Assembly (NCBI GenBank): GCA_937920115.1
Contig: CALGVF010000074.1
Span: 1-6,513, forward strand
Direction: 5' to 3'
Length of the DNA stretch: 6,513 nt
DNA from: an uncultured Clostridia bacterium
Lineage (GTDB): Bacteria > Bacillota > Clostridia > Christensenellales > Borkfalkiaceae
Below are positions 1 through 6,513 of this stretch, piece after piece. The notes beneath the pieces were generated by a model. It was not told where the DNA came from, did no database searches, and worked only from the letters and a program-made list of their open reading frames with translations. Numbering within the stretch: the first letter of the stretch is position 1; every line of letters begins with the position of its first letter. The position numbers were made by a program, and so were the translations under genes.

Positions 1-737
1 GTTTATTCTCCATAATACTTTTTTTGGTGCTGATAATATCCGCAGTCGGCGGCACGCTCACTTTCGCGAGGTTTTACGGCGATTACGAAAAGAAAACGGA
101 CTCCGTTAAAATCGCCGACGCGGTAATGAAAATCGAAGTCGATTCTATATACCGCACCGACTCGCAGGACAACAGAGTTTCGCAGTCGTTCAATAAAAAG
201 GCGAACGAAGTCACGATTTACGACGTCGAACCCGAAGACGAAATAGAATATTATTTCACGGTTTCGGGAGCGGACGAAAAGAGAATAAACGAAGTTTCCA
301 TGAACGCGACCTTATCCGTAACAGTGAGGCTCGAAACGATTTCGGCGAACGTAAACGGAGCAGGCAGTATAAGCGGCAAGCGGGTCGATTATTTCGCCGG
401 TTGGACTAAATACGACTCCGATAACGGGGTAAAAGACGGCGGATATCTGCAAATATATCACGGCTCGGAAACGGACAGCCCGAAAGACATTCGTCCGTCG
501 GGAAACACGGGAACGGAAGTCGATTTCAAAGGCAACATTTTGCTTATCGAGAAAGACGGCGATACGATAGTAAATAAAACGGGCTTTACAATGAGAGCGG
601 ACGACGAGATAAAAGAGTACTCGTACCACTTGAAATTCACCCTTCCGAAACAAAGTTCGGAAAAAGAAAATTACACGGCGGGCGCGAGAGTGTACATCGA
701 CGTACAAGTCGTTGCCGAGCAGGTTCAGAATATTTAA
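1..737 (+). CDS. TasA/camelysin-like secreted protein, 5'-truncated by the window
   Basis: The reading frame is open from base 3 to the TAA at 735-737, giving 244 codons, so the true start lies upstream; the TTG at 24 falls inside the hydrophobic segment and is not a credible start. The first 22 visible residues are a signal-peptide core (LFSIILFLVLIIS) followed by AVGGTLTFA, then the charged RFYGDYEKK. The GGT-x-x-(F/Y) ending is typical of signal peptides cut by SipW-type signal peptidases, with cleavage likely after TFA. The segment at bases 225-302 (VEPEDEIEYYF ... INEVSM) has the same spacing as a stretch of Bacillus TasA as I remember it (LKPGDKLTKDF ... IKEVLM). The rest is beta-rich and acidic. 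No LPXTG, second membrane segment or cysteine pair is visible. Family knowledge suggests an extracellular fibre or matrix subunit. That role is inference; a generic secreted beta-sandwich protein is the alternative. Confidence 0.8.
   Translation, partial: LFSIILFLVLIISAVGGTLTFARFYGDYEKKTDSVKIADAVMKIEVDSIYRTDSQDNRVSQSFNKKANEVTIYDVEPEDEIEYYFTVSGADEKRINEVSMNATLSVTVRLETISANVNGAGSISGKRVDYFAGWTKYDSDNGVKDGGYLQIYHGSETDSPKDIRPSGNTGTEVDFKGNILLIEKDGDTIVNKTGFTMRADDEIKEYSYHLKFTLPKQSSEKENYTAGARVYIDVQVVAEQVQNI
3..68 (+). other. SipW-cognate-type signal peptide region
   Basis: These 22 codons give a hydrophobic core followed by AVGGTLTFA, and the next residues are strongly charged. The glycine pair plus Thr just before a small-x-small cleavage site is the hallmark of the SipW-cognate signal peptide class. 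The Lys-rich n-region must lie upstream of the window. Cleavage after TFA is my inference. Confidence 0.6.
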
Positions 738-757
738 AAAACAACTTAAATGACAAC

Positions 758-764
758 AAGGAGG
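758..764 (+). promoter_or_regulatory. Ribosome binding site for the 327-residue gene
   Basis: AAGGAGG, a full match to the anti-Shine-Dalgarno core, lies 7 bases before the ATG at 772. It fixes that start and argues against the out-of-frame ATG at 750. The 34-base gap to the previous stop holds no visible promoter or terminator hairpin, which fits co-transcription. Confidence 0.9.
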
Positions 765-771
765 CGACAAG

Positions 772-1755
772 ATGCGTAAAAGCGTCGGTAAAAAGTTAAT
801 AGTTCTTTTTGCGGCGCTTAGCGTACTTGTCGCTTTCGCTTGCATATCGGTATCGAAGTTCGTCATTTCCGACAAAAAGGAATTGACGGGCGTGTATACC
901 GATTTTGTTTTGTCGCACGATGGCGAAGGGCAAACGGCGGTAGTTAAGTCGGACGGAAACGGCAACGGCTATTCGGGATATATAGTCGTTTCGGTCAACA
1001 ACTTCACCGCGGAGAAGGTCTCGAAGCGTGACGTCAGATTCTCGCTAAGGGCTCCGACGGACGACGAACTGAAAAAGACTTACGTTACGGACGCATGGGG
1101 CGTTCAACATAGTTTGACTACGGACAGTCAATATTACGAAGTGTCGGTAGTGGACGAAAACGACGAGGAACTCACGGACACGAGCGTGGCGACCTTGTTA
1201 AAATCGGGCGAACGTAACAGTAGTTCGCTTCTTCTGAAAATCAAGCGAAAAGCCGAAGCCGCCGAGGAAATGGCGAGCGAGGGAACGGAAAAACTCTCGA
1301 TAGTATTGCAGACGAGCGAACCGTATATAGATTTACAAGTATTTACGATAAACACGACTATGGCGAGACTGTCCGTAGGCGTGTCTTCCGACGTCTATAA
1401 CGGTTTTACGAGAGAAATAGTCAACTTGAAGTCCGCTTCGGAGTTTATTCGAGGAACGGACACGCACGTCGCGGGCAAATCATATCTTGCCGAGGTGGAG
1501 TTTACCCTCTCGGGCGAGGTCGTTTTCGACGCGGCGAAGTATAAAGAAACGTACGGGGACACGCCCGAATTTTCTTCTGCGGAAAACAAGTATATTATTA
1601 TTATACGCGCGGGCGCGGACGTGAATTTATATTTCTATACGCGAGGTAGTTGCTCCGTAACCGTTTCGGCGACGATAGAGGACGGCAAAACGGCGGCGGG
1701 CGGAGAAAGAGTTTCGGGCGTAGGCGATAACAAAGTAGTGTTTGAAAGGTCTTGA
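772..1755 (+). CDS. Secreted beta-rich protein of unknown family
   Basis: Complete gene of 327 residues, ATG to TGA, with its own strong ribosome site. Residues 2-8 are basic (RKSVGKK) and residues 9-27 form a hydrophobic core ending near AFAC. AFA could be a type I signal peptidase site; a lipobox is less likely because position -3 is Ala and -2 is Phe. After a short charged linker (SDKKEL) the mature part alternates hydrophobic and polar residues as beta-sandwich proteins do, for example GYIVVSVNNF around residues 66-75 and KYIIIIRAGADVNLYFYTRG near 275-294. A Lys/Glu-rich stretch (KIKRKAEAAEEM) sits near the middle. There is no sorting motif, C-terminal membrane segment or recognisable catalytic motif. 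I do not recognise the family. The length and context resemble TasA-like secreted proteins, and a structural partner of its neighbours is a reasonable inference only. Its N-terminus shares the pattern M-(K/R)-K-S-x-x-K-K with the downstream giant protein. Confidence 0.85.
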   Translation: MRKSVGKKLIVLFAALSVLVAFACISVSKFVISDKKELTGVYTDFVLSHDGEGQTAVVKSDGNGNGYSGYIVVSVNNFTAEKVSKRDVRFSLRAPTDDELKKTYVTDAWGVQHSLTTDSQYYEVSVVDENDEELTDTSVATLLKSGERNSSSLLLKIKRKAEAAEEMASEGTEKLSIVLQTSEPYIDLQVFTINTTMARLSVGVSSDVYNGFTREIVNLKSASEFIRGTDTHVAGKSYLAEVEFTLSGEVVFDAAKYKETYGDTPEFSSAENKYIIIIRAGADVNLYFYTRGSCSVTVSATIEDGKTAAGGERVSGVGDNKVVFERS

Positions 1756-1756
1756 A

Positions 1757-1763
1757 AAGGAGG
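1757..1763 (+). promoter_or_regulatory. Ribosome binding site for the giant surface protein gene
   Basis: AAGGAGG lies 9 bases before the ATG at 1773 and starts two bases after the TGA of the upstream gene (1753-1755). The 17-base gap leaves no room for a separate promoter, so the two genes are almost certainly translated from one message. Confidence 0.9.
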
Positions 1764-1772
1764 ACGGAAAAA

Positions 1773-4700
1773 ATGAAAAAGAGCAACGTTAAAAAATTCA
1801 TAATAGCATTTTTGATCGTGGCGATCGTCTGTTTGTCCGTTCTCACGGTTATTTTCGGAACGAACAAAACCTACTCGACCTACGTTAGCGTAATCGTTCC
1901 CGAGGGCGAAGAGGTCAGCGTGTACGTCGGCGGCAACGACGTCAAAAAATCGACGGACGGCAAAAACTACGAGGTAAATGCGGGTTCGACCGTGACCGTA
2001 ACGGTAGTAAACGAGAGCAAACTCTTCAAAAGCATGACGATAAACGGGAAAAGTTACTCGTCGGCGGTCGCGGAAATAGCCGTTCCCGACAGCGGCGAGG
2101 TTGAAATTTCGGTCGAGACCAAAGAGCCTTACGCGGAGGACGTCGGAAAATATTTCGGCAACCCCTACGTGCTTTCAAAGGAAGCGGACGTGCTTGCCGT
2201 CGCAAGGATTTTAGCGAGCGGAAACGCTACCGCCGAAGACCTCGCTCAGATAGGAGCGGAGAGCAATACGACTGCGGAACAAATAAGCCGCGGCTATTAC
2301 CGCTTAGGAACAAACCTGTTCATAAGCAACGCGGAGTTCTTCGGTTTAGGCTTCCGCGGCGGGCTTCCTTTCGGCGGTTGCTTCGACTTCGACGGCTATA
2401 CCGCGACTATCAACTTAGTCAGAACGAGCCACGTTGACAGCGAGTTTTCGTTCGTGGGAGATACGCATTACGCCGACTACGGTTTCTTTGCTTACGCCTA
2501 CGGCGACGGCGTTAATCCGTGCCTTATCCGAAACGTGAAAATGCAAGGTTTCATCGGTATAAATACGATTGAAAACACGGGAACGATAGACCATACCGAC
2601 CACGTAAACGTAGGCGGCGTTGCGGGTACGGCGGGCAAAAATATCGTGTTCGACGGCGTGGAATCGACGGTATCCATAAGTGCCCAAACAAGGTTCGCCG
2701 ACCTCTATATCGGCGGCATATTCGGCATCTGTTCATCCTCGGTCGAGGCTTGGTGTCCCATACGTTACGACGGGGCGTTCAACGACGTTTCGGGCGTTAC
2801 CTACGGGAATAAGGCGGGAGCGATCGTCGGCGGCTTCGCGGGAGTTTTACACAACGCGAGCGTGAACGGCGTTACGATAGACGGCGAAAGGTCGATGGTA
2901 CTCGCCAACGCCCTCGGCGAAGTTTCGGGTTCGGCGATAGCGGGCGGCTTCGTCGGAGTTATCGAACTCGGTTCGCATACCAACGACGAAATAAGCGACC
3001 CCCGTCCGATGATTATCAGAAACATAGTGATTTACGCCGAAAGCGATTATTCGGTCACGGCGGTTATAGATAACGACGGTTCGACGAACAAGGGCAGTAT
3101 TGACCCCGACGACTTCGGCACGAACTCCGCGGCGGCGGTCGCGGGCGGTATAGTCGGCATAGTCAATCGCGGAAATAAAACAGGTACGACACTGAGCGAC
3201 GATAAAACCATCGAGTTTTCGGATATAGCGTTCAGGCGTTCGTCGAAATCGGCGGCAAGCGACGCAGACGAAGCGAAGGACGACGGCAGACTCGAAATAA
3301 AAGCGAGTACTGTTGACGGCGGCTCGTCGGGAGCGGTGTTTGCGGGCGGTACGGTCGGATATATTTACAGTCACGGTACCGACTATATTATAAGGGAAAT
3401 TCCCGCTTACGTCGATACGAAATACTTTTTCGAGTGTTCCGTGGACGTCTCGGCGGTTCAGAACGGAGTTGGTCCCGCTTACGCGGGCGGGGCGTTCGGA
3501 TATAACTCTTTCCACCTCGATAACGGAGCGGAAAACCTGCTGAAAATAGGCATAGTTTCGCCCGAGTACGACTACACGGTAACGGCAGTTCAGTCGGCGA
3601 CTTCGACCTCTTACGGCAACAAATATTACAACGTGTGCGCGGGCGGCTACACTTCGAGATACAATATCGGCTATTCGTTCAACAACGCCGTGTTCTATAT
3701 CGGAAGCGGCAGAATCACCGCGTACAGAGAAGTCGGCTCTACGGCTATCGGCGACGTAAACGCGGGCGGTTGCGTAGGAAGAGTTCTCGGTTACGGTTCG
3801 GCGGCTACGACGATAGGCGATTACGATAATTACGGTTCGCGGAGCGGGTCGAGCGACAACGTTACCGTATACTACAACGCAAATTCGAGGGTGGAAGCCT
3901 CCTGCTATTCTTTCTCGTCGATAAACAAGACGGGGACTCTCGGCAATAACGTGTGCGCGGGCGGGGCGATAGGCTACGTTCTCGGATATTCGGAAATCAG
4001 CAATCTGTCGCTTAACTTCGACGGCGGTTCCGCGAAATCGGGCAAAGCCGCGGAGTATTTCGTCAGCGGGGCTCAGAACGGTAAAAATACGGGTGATGAC
4101 AAAGACCTTCAGAGCGAGGGGTTCGTCGGCGGCGTTTTCGGACTCGTTATAGATACGAAGTTAAAAAATATTGGTATAAACGGCGATAAAACGGAAAACT
4201 CGGTGGTGTATTTCACTTCGGCGAACTCGCCGAACACGGCGAGCGTAGGCGGACTTATAGGGGCTTTGTGGAGAAGAAAAATCTCGTCGAATACTACGCT
4301 TTTGGACGGAGCGAACGTTGAGTTTGTTCATGCGGCGGGCAAGGCGTACTGCAACGTTCAGGGCAAAGACGATACTTACGATTTGTACGTGGGCGGGGCG
4401 ATAGGCGTATTTGCTAACCCGTCGGGGACGAATAATATATATATTACGAATATAACCGTCAGGAACAGCGTTATCGACGCGGTAGGCGAAAATACGATGC
4501 TCACTTATGCAGGCGGCATAGTTGCGGGTATGTGGTGGAGCGCGACAACCGAACTTTCCTACGGAGTAGTCGAAAATTCTGCCGTTACCGCTTCGAGTAT
4601 CGCCCCGTACGCCTATGCGGGCGGCATAGTCGGACTTATGCAGAGGTCAAACATAAGTTACTGCGTTACCAAAGATACCGACGTAAAGGCTGTTTCCGAA

Positions 4701-6513
4701 AAAAGCAACGCTTATGCGGCGGGAGTCGTTGCGAGAGTGAAAGAAGGTTCGGCGAACAATATAAAGTATTCGTACTCGAATGCCTCTCTGACCGCTCAGG
4801 GCGTTAATGCGGACGCTTCGGTTAAATACGGTATAGTTGCTTTCGGTTCTGCAAACATTGACAGTTCGGGGGCGGCGAAAAACCTGTTCGTTTACGAGAC
4901 TGCGGGAACCGAAAAGGCTTATTCGGGCAATACGAATATGGCGCTGTATCTCGCTTCGGGGTACAAAAATACCGCCTCGATAAATACGGGTGATACGGTA
5001 AGCGTTTATTCGGCGATCGATACCTCGCAGACCAATATCGAAGTTAAAAGCAATAAGACGAATTTCGCTTCGGTAAGCGGTCTCACCGTCAGAGGCGTAA
5101 GCAAAGGAATCGCCTATATAAGCGTTTATTGCAAGGTCGGCGATACGAAATATCTGCTTTGTTCATACCCCGTGACGGTCGGCGGAGCGACCGAGAACGG
5201 AAGCGGAATTGCGGTGAAAAAGGACGACGGAACAGCCGTTACTAAGGATAATTCCGACGAATTTATAACATATACGAGCGGGTCGGGAACTTCGGCTACG
5301 ACTTACTATTATTTCCGCCGCAACATAGGTAATCCTGACACCGTAAAGAAGATAAACGTAACGCCTGTCGGAGCGGAATACCTGCCGCAAAACGTTAAGT
5401 TTTACGATATAAGTACTTCGACGATAGGCAAGGCGGACTACTTTGACGAAAACACGACGGAAGCCGTGAAAAACGCGAGAATTGCGAGTATTATCGCCGC
5501 AAAAGGCACGGCGTGCAACGTTTCGTCATTCAACGGCAGGGCGAACGTGGGGTATAATTACGACGGCGGAGACGAAGGAGTCGCTAAAAAGTCCGTTTAC
5601 TTCTACGCAAACGACAACGTTCGAGAAAACACCGTAATTATTATGGAATGCGACTACGGTACGGCTAAATACGGCGTTATAGTCGAGTTCGTTCCGAACA
5701 GACTCACGGGCATAGAAATCGCCCCCGAAAGCGGCACGCCGCCCCTCGATACGAGGGTTGACGACGACGGCGTAACCCATTACGTTTACACCGCGGGCGA
5801 CGTCGTTCGTTTCGGAGCGACTTTGGTATATAAATATCCCGCTCCGCGTTCCTACGTTGTCGAGACCATTTACAGCGGTACGGGCGTAACCGAGAACGGA
5901 ACGGTCGTTGTTTCGACGGACGGATACTACGAAGTCACTTGCGAGGACTTGAAAAGAACGGTTAAAACTAAGGTAATAGTCGAAGCGAAAGAAGAAGTCG
6001 GTTTCTCGTTCGCCTACTCGGGGGCGACGGGGTCTTCCGACCGTAAAATGGTCGAGAGTTGCGATTTCGAGTTTGAAATTAAACCGCAACCCGGTTACGG
6101 ACTCGAACCCACGCTGTCGATAACGATAAACGGCGTTACGGTAGTAGGAGAGTTTACCGAAAACGGACTTTTGTTTACGTTCGGTTCGGATAATTACCTT
6201 ATTCCTTATACGAAAGATACGGAGGAAGAATACGCTTACAACTTTACCGTTAATTCCGATTTTGTCGATTACGTTGTGAATAATGGCGGCTCGGTCGATT
6301 TCAGGGTCGAATACAGCAAGATTTACTCTCTCGTTTTTATAGCGAACTACGGCGGCAACGAATATTTCACGACTACCGTTTCGGCGAGCGAAAAGTTCTC
6401 GAATGTAAGCCCCGAAGGTTTCGACGAATGGACTAAAAAACTCATAGCCGAGAGATACGGCTACGATTTCAGAGGTTTCTATACGGTCAGCAAGGCGGGC
6501 GACGTCTCGGCTT
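1773..6513 (+). CDS. Giant GLUG-repeat beta-helix surface protein, 3'-truncated by the window
   Basis: I translated this frame by hand: it is open from the ATG to the window end, at least 1,580 residues, with no stop. Residues 1-8 are basic (MKKSNVKK) and 9-29 hydrophobic, a signal peptide or N-terminal anchor without a clear AxA site. Residues 36-116 resemble a divergent InlB B-repeat-type domain. At 130 NPYVLSKEADVLAVARIL, and at 200 FGGCFDFDGY, match the usual entry of GLUG-type right-handed beta-helices (nPY.i....dL, then F.G.FDG.GY). Residues 280-989 carry about 16 copies of a (V/A)GG-(I/V/F/A)-x-G motif. Residues 1069-1138 look like a Big_2 Ig-like domain, 1311-1405 like another Ig-like module, and 1518-1577 like an InlB B-repeat. 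Segments 1139-1310 and 1406-1517 are beta-rich but unrecognised. Known relatives are cell-surface adhesins or stalk proteins; ligand and anchoring are unknown. It is the distal visible gene of the operon. Confidence 0.93.
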   Translation, partial: MKKSNVKKFIIAFLIVAIVCLSVLTVIFGTNKTYSTYVSVIVPEGEEVSVYVGGNDVKKSTDGKNYEVNAGSTVTVTVVNESKLFKSMTINGKSYSSAVAEIAVPDSGEVEISVETKEPYAEDVGKYFGNPYVLSKEADVLAVARILASGNATAEDLAQIGAESNTTAEQISRGYYRLGTNLFISNAEFFGLGFRGGLPFGGCFDFDGYTATINLVRTSHVDSEFSFVGDTHYADYGFFAYAYGDGVNPCLIRNVKMQGFIGINTIENTGTIDHTDHVNVGGVAGTAGKNIVFDGVESTVSISAQTRFADLYIGGIFGICSSSVEAWCPIRYDGAFNDVSGVTYGNKAGAIVGGFAGVLHNASVNGVTIDGERSMVLANALGEVSGSAIAGGFVGVIELGSHTNDEISDPRPMIIRNIVIYAESDYSVTAVIDNDGSTNKGSIDPDDFGTNSAAAVAGGIVGIVNRGNKTGTTLSDDKTIEFSDIAFRRSSKSAASDADEAKDDGRLEIKASTVDGGSSGAVFAGGTVGYIYSHGTDYIIREIPAYVDTKYFFECSVDVSAVQNGVGPAYAGGAFGYNSFHLDNGAENLLKIGIVSPEYDYTVTAVQSATSTSYGNKYYNVCAGGYTSRYNIGYSFNNAVFYIGSGRITAYREVGSTAIGDVNAGGCVGRVLGYGSAATTIGDYDNYGSRSGSSDNVTVYYNANSRVEASCYSFSSINKTGTLGNNVCAGGAIGYVLGYSEISNLSLNFDGGSAKSGKAAEYFVSGAQNGKNTGDDKDLQSEGFVGGVFGLVIDTKLKNIGINGDKTENSVVYFTSANSPNTASVGGLIGALWRRKISSNTTLLDGANVEFVHAAGKAYCNVQGKDDTYDLYVGGAIGVFANPSGTNNIYITNITVRNSVIDAVGENTMLTYAGGIVAGMWWSATTELSYGVVENSAVTASSIAPYAYAGGIVGLMQRSNISYCVTKDTDVKAVSEKSNAYAAGVVARVKEGSANNIKYSYSNASLTAQGVNADASVKYGIVAFGSANIDSSGAAKNLFVYETAGTEKAYSGNTNMALYLASGYKNTASINTGDTVSVYSAIDTSQTNIEVKSNKTNFASVSGLTVRGVSKGIAYISVYCKVGDTKYLLCSYPVTVGGATENGSGIAVKKDDGTAVTKDNSDEFITYTSGSGTSATTYYYFRRNIGNPDTVKKINVTPVGAEYLPQNVKFYDISTSTIGKADYFDENTTEAVKNARIASIIAAKGTACNVSSFNGRANVGYNYDGGDEGVAKKSVYFYANDNVRENTVIIMECDYGTAKYGVIVEFVPNRLTGIEIAPESGTPPLDTRVDDDGVTHYVYTAGDVVRFGATLVYKYPAPRSYVVETIYSGTGVTENGTVVVSTDGYYEVTCEDLKRTVKTKVIVEAKEEVGFSFAYSGATGSSDRKMVESCDFEFEIKPQPGYGLEPTLSITINGVTVVGEFTENGLLFTFGSDNYLIPYTKDTEEEYAYNFTVNSDFVDYVVNNGGSVDFRVEYSKIYSLVFIANYGGNEYFTTTVSASEKFSNVSPEGFDEWTKKLIAERYGYDFRGFYTVSKAGDVSA
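1797..1859 (+). other. N-terminal hydrophobic export or anchor segment of the giant protein
   Basis: Residues 9-29 (starting FIIAFLIVAIVCLSV) are an unbroken hydrophobic run after four lysines, long enough to span the membrane. The following residues GTNKTYS offer no classical AxA site, so retention as an N-terminal anchor is possible alongside cleavage. Confidence 0.75.
1878..2120 (+). other. Divergent InlB B-repeat-like (Flg_new_2-like) domain
   Basis: Residues 36-116 run VSVIVPEGEEVSVYVGG, then YEVNAGSTVTVTVV, then SMTINGKSYSSAVAEIAV and VEISVET. The order of a first strand with Gly, a y.~GS~VtvtV strand, a central I-N-G turn and a closing alternating strand is that of the divergent B-repeat family. 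The key aromatic G-W pair of that family is missing, so the assignment is tentative. Confidence 0.4.
2160..2600 (+). other. Entry or cap region of the beta-helix
   Basis: Residues 130-147 (NPYVLSKEADVLAVARIL) match the helical cap motif that often precedes GLUG-type solenoids. YRLGTNLFIS follows, then FGGCFDFDGY at 200-209 and DYGFFAYAYGDG ... LIRNVKMQGF, which correspond to the usual FDGnGY and GlFgyv..g.IrNl.l.G steps. The Gly-Asn-Gly of the typical FDGNGY motif is replaced by FDFDGY here. Confidence 0.6.
3630..3646 (+). repeat. 17-base exact direct repeat, copy 1
   Basis: AACGTGTGCGCGGGCGG, encoding N-V-C-A-G-G in the repeat at residue 624. An identical in-frame copy lies at 3948-3964. 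It is either a remnant of duplication of solenoid units or the result of identical codon choice. Confidence 0.7.
3948..3964 (+). repeat. 17-base exact direct repeat, copy 2
   Basis: Identical to 3630-3646 and in the same frame, encoding N-V-C-A-G-G in the repeat at residue 730. The two copies are 318 bases apart, that is 106 codons, and flanking bases differ on both sides. Confidence 0.7.
4977..5186 (+). other. Big_2-like bacterial Ig domain
   Basis: Residues 1069-1138: SINTGDTVSVYSAI opens the module, FASVSGLTVRGVSKGIAYISVY gives the classic core (vasVsg..V.Gvs.Gta.I.v), and a closing strand SYPVTV ends it. In family proteins such domains act as rigid spacers between repeat regions or toward the cell wall. 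It follows directly on the end of the beta-helix. Confidence 0.6.
5703..5987 (+). other. Second possible Ig-like module
   Basis: Residues 1311-1405 begin LTGIEIAPESGTPP, a common Ig-like opening, include YTAGDVVRFGATLVYKY and close with YYEVTCEDLKRTVKTKVIVEA. The strand pattern fits a bacterial Ig-like spacer, but no single family can be named from the sequence. Confidence 0.4.
6324..6503 (+). other. InlB B-repeat-like (Flg_new) module near the cut end
   Basis: Residues 1518-1577 start with YSLVFIANYGGNEYFTTTV and finish with YGYDFRGFYTVSKAGD, matching the pattern y.vtF.aNgG......v..g ... GY.F.GWYt...gg. The usual Trp is replaced by Phe (RGFYT), and about 15 extra residues separate the two halves. 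Such modules are commonly tandem, so more may follow beyond the window. Confidence 0.6.

Larger units (their letters stand above)
2610..4739 (+). repeat. About 16 GLUG-like GG repeats forming a beta-helix solenoid
   Basis: The core (V/I/A)GG-x-x-G recurs with the first Gly of each pair at residues 281, 314, 353, 391, 458, 525, 572, 624, 665, 730, 786, 826, 874, 914 and 950, and a decayed AAGVVA at 982. Spacings range from 33 to 67 residues, so single-turn and longer looped units are mixed. Most copies are followed by an I-x-N or I-S-x-hydrophobic strand (for example SNISYC after 950). This is typical of GLUG motif proteins. The unit at 624 (AGGYTSRYN) lacks the closing Gly and the last copy lacks the GG, which suggests an irregular turn and a terminal cap. 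Confidence 0.8.

Noticed and set aside
738..771. Possible terminator or promoter in the 34-base gap
   Set aside because: The gap is A-rich with no inverted repeat followed by a T run and no paired -35 and -10 boxes.
750..779. Nine-codon ATG frame overlapping the start of the second gene, considered as a leader peptide
   Set aside because: It has no upstream ribosome site, and the AAGGAGG inside it serves the ATG at 772.
829..843. Possible lipoprotein signal (AFAC) in the second gene
   Set aside because: Position -3 is Ala and -2 is Phe, which fits the lipobox consensus poorly; an AFA signal peptidase site explains it as well.
312..965. Minus-strand open frame of 217 codons across the first two genes
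   Set aside because: It spans the 3' end of one well-supported gene and the start of the next, has Arg/Phe/Val-rich composition, and no ribosome site is visible; it reflects codon bias of the + strand genes.
2847..3515. Minus-strand open frame of 222 codons inside the giant gene
   Set aside because: Lies wholly opposite the GG-repeat coding region; the Arg/Val/Tyr-rich translation is what reversed NCG, GAC and TAC codons give. No domain or start signal supports it.
3635..3829. Plus-strand Arg/Tyr-rich open frame of 64 codons, and a similar one at 4532-4807
   Set aside because: Both are out-of-frame shadows inside the giant gene, whose own frame is uninterrupted and carries clear repeats.
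5526..6089. Minus-strand open frame of 187 codons
   Set aside because: Opposite the Ig-like region of the giant gene, same biased composition, no recognisable motif.

Overview
The window shows three co-directional, tightly packed genes on the + strand. All three encode proteins with an N-terminal hydrophobic export segment, and two run off the window edges. Gaps are 34 and 17 bases. Both visible starts have a consensus AAGGAGG ribosome site. Coding density is close to 100 percent, and I see no RNA genes, mobile elements, CRISPR or terminators. The ribosome sites, the Lys-rich signal segments and the domain types (TasA/camelysin-like, GLUG-type beta-helix, Big_2-like, InlB B-repeat-like) suggest a Gram-positive, Clostridia-like member of the Bacillota. 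The coding mixes many NCG codons (tcg, acg, gcg) with ata and aga/agg, as in some uncultured gut lineages. That taxonomic guess is weak.

Layout. Bases 1-737 hold the 3' part of a small secreted protein. Its signal peptide ends in a GGTLTFA motif, like substrates of the SipW class of signal peptidase, and it carries a segment resembling the TasA/camelysin beta-sandwich. Bases 772-1755 encode a second secreted beta-rich protein of 327 residues that I cannot assign to a family. From 1773 to the window end, one uninterrupted frame of at least 1,580 codons encodes a giant surface protein. In order it has a signal or anchor segment, a small divergent B-repeat-like domain, the entry to a right-handed beta-helix, about 16 GLUG-like GG repeats, a Big_2-like Ig domain, further beta domains, and an InlB B-repeat-like (Flg_new) module at the cut end.

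Working together (inference). The order of two small exported proteins, then a giant repeat protein, in one transcription unit, fits a cell-surface assembly. The small proteins could be fibre or accessory subunits and the giant one an adhesin or stalk. A dedicated signal peptidase gene would be expected just upstream, and further repeats plus a wall anchor downstream. Neither lies in the window, so the system model is untested.
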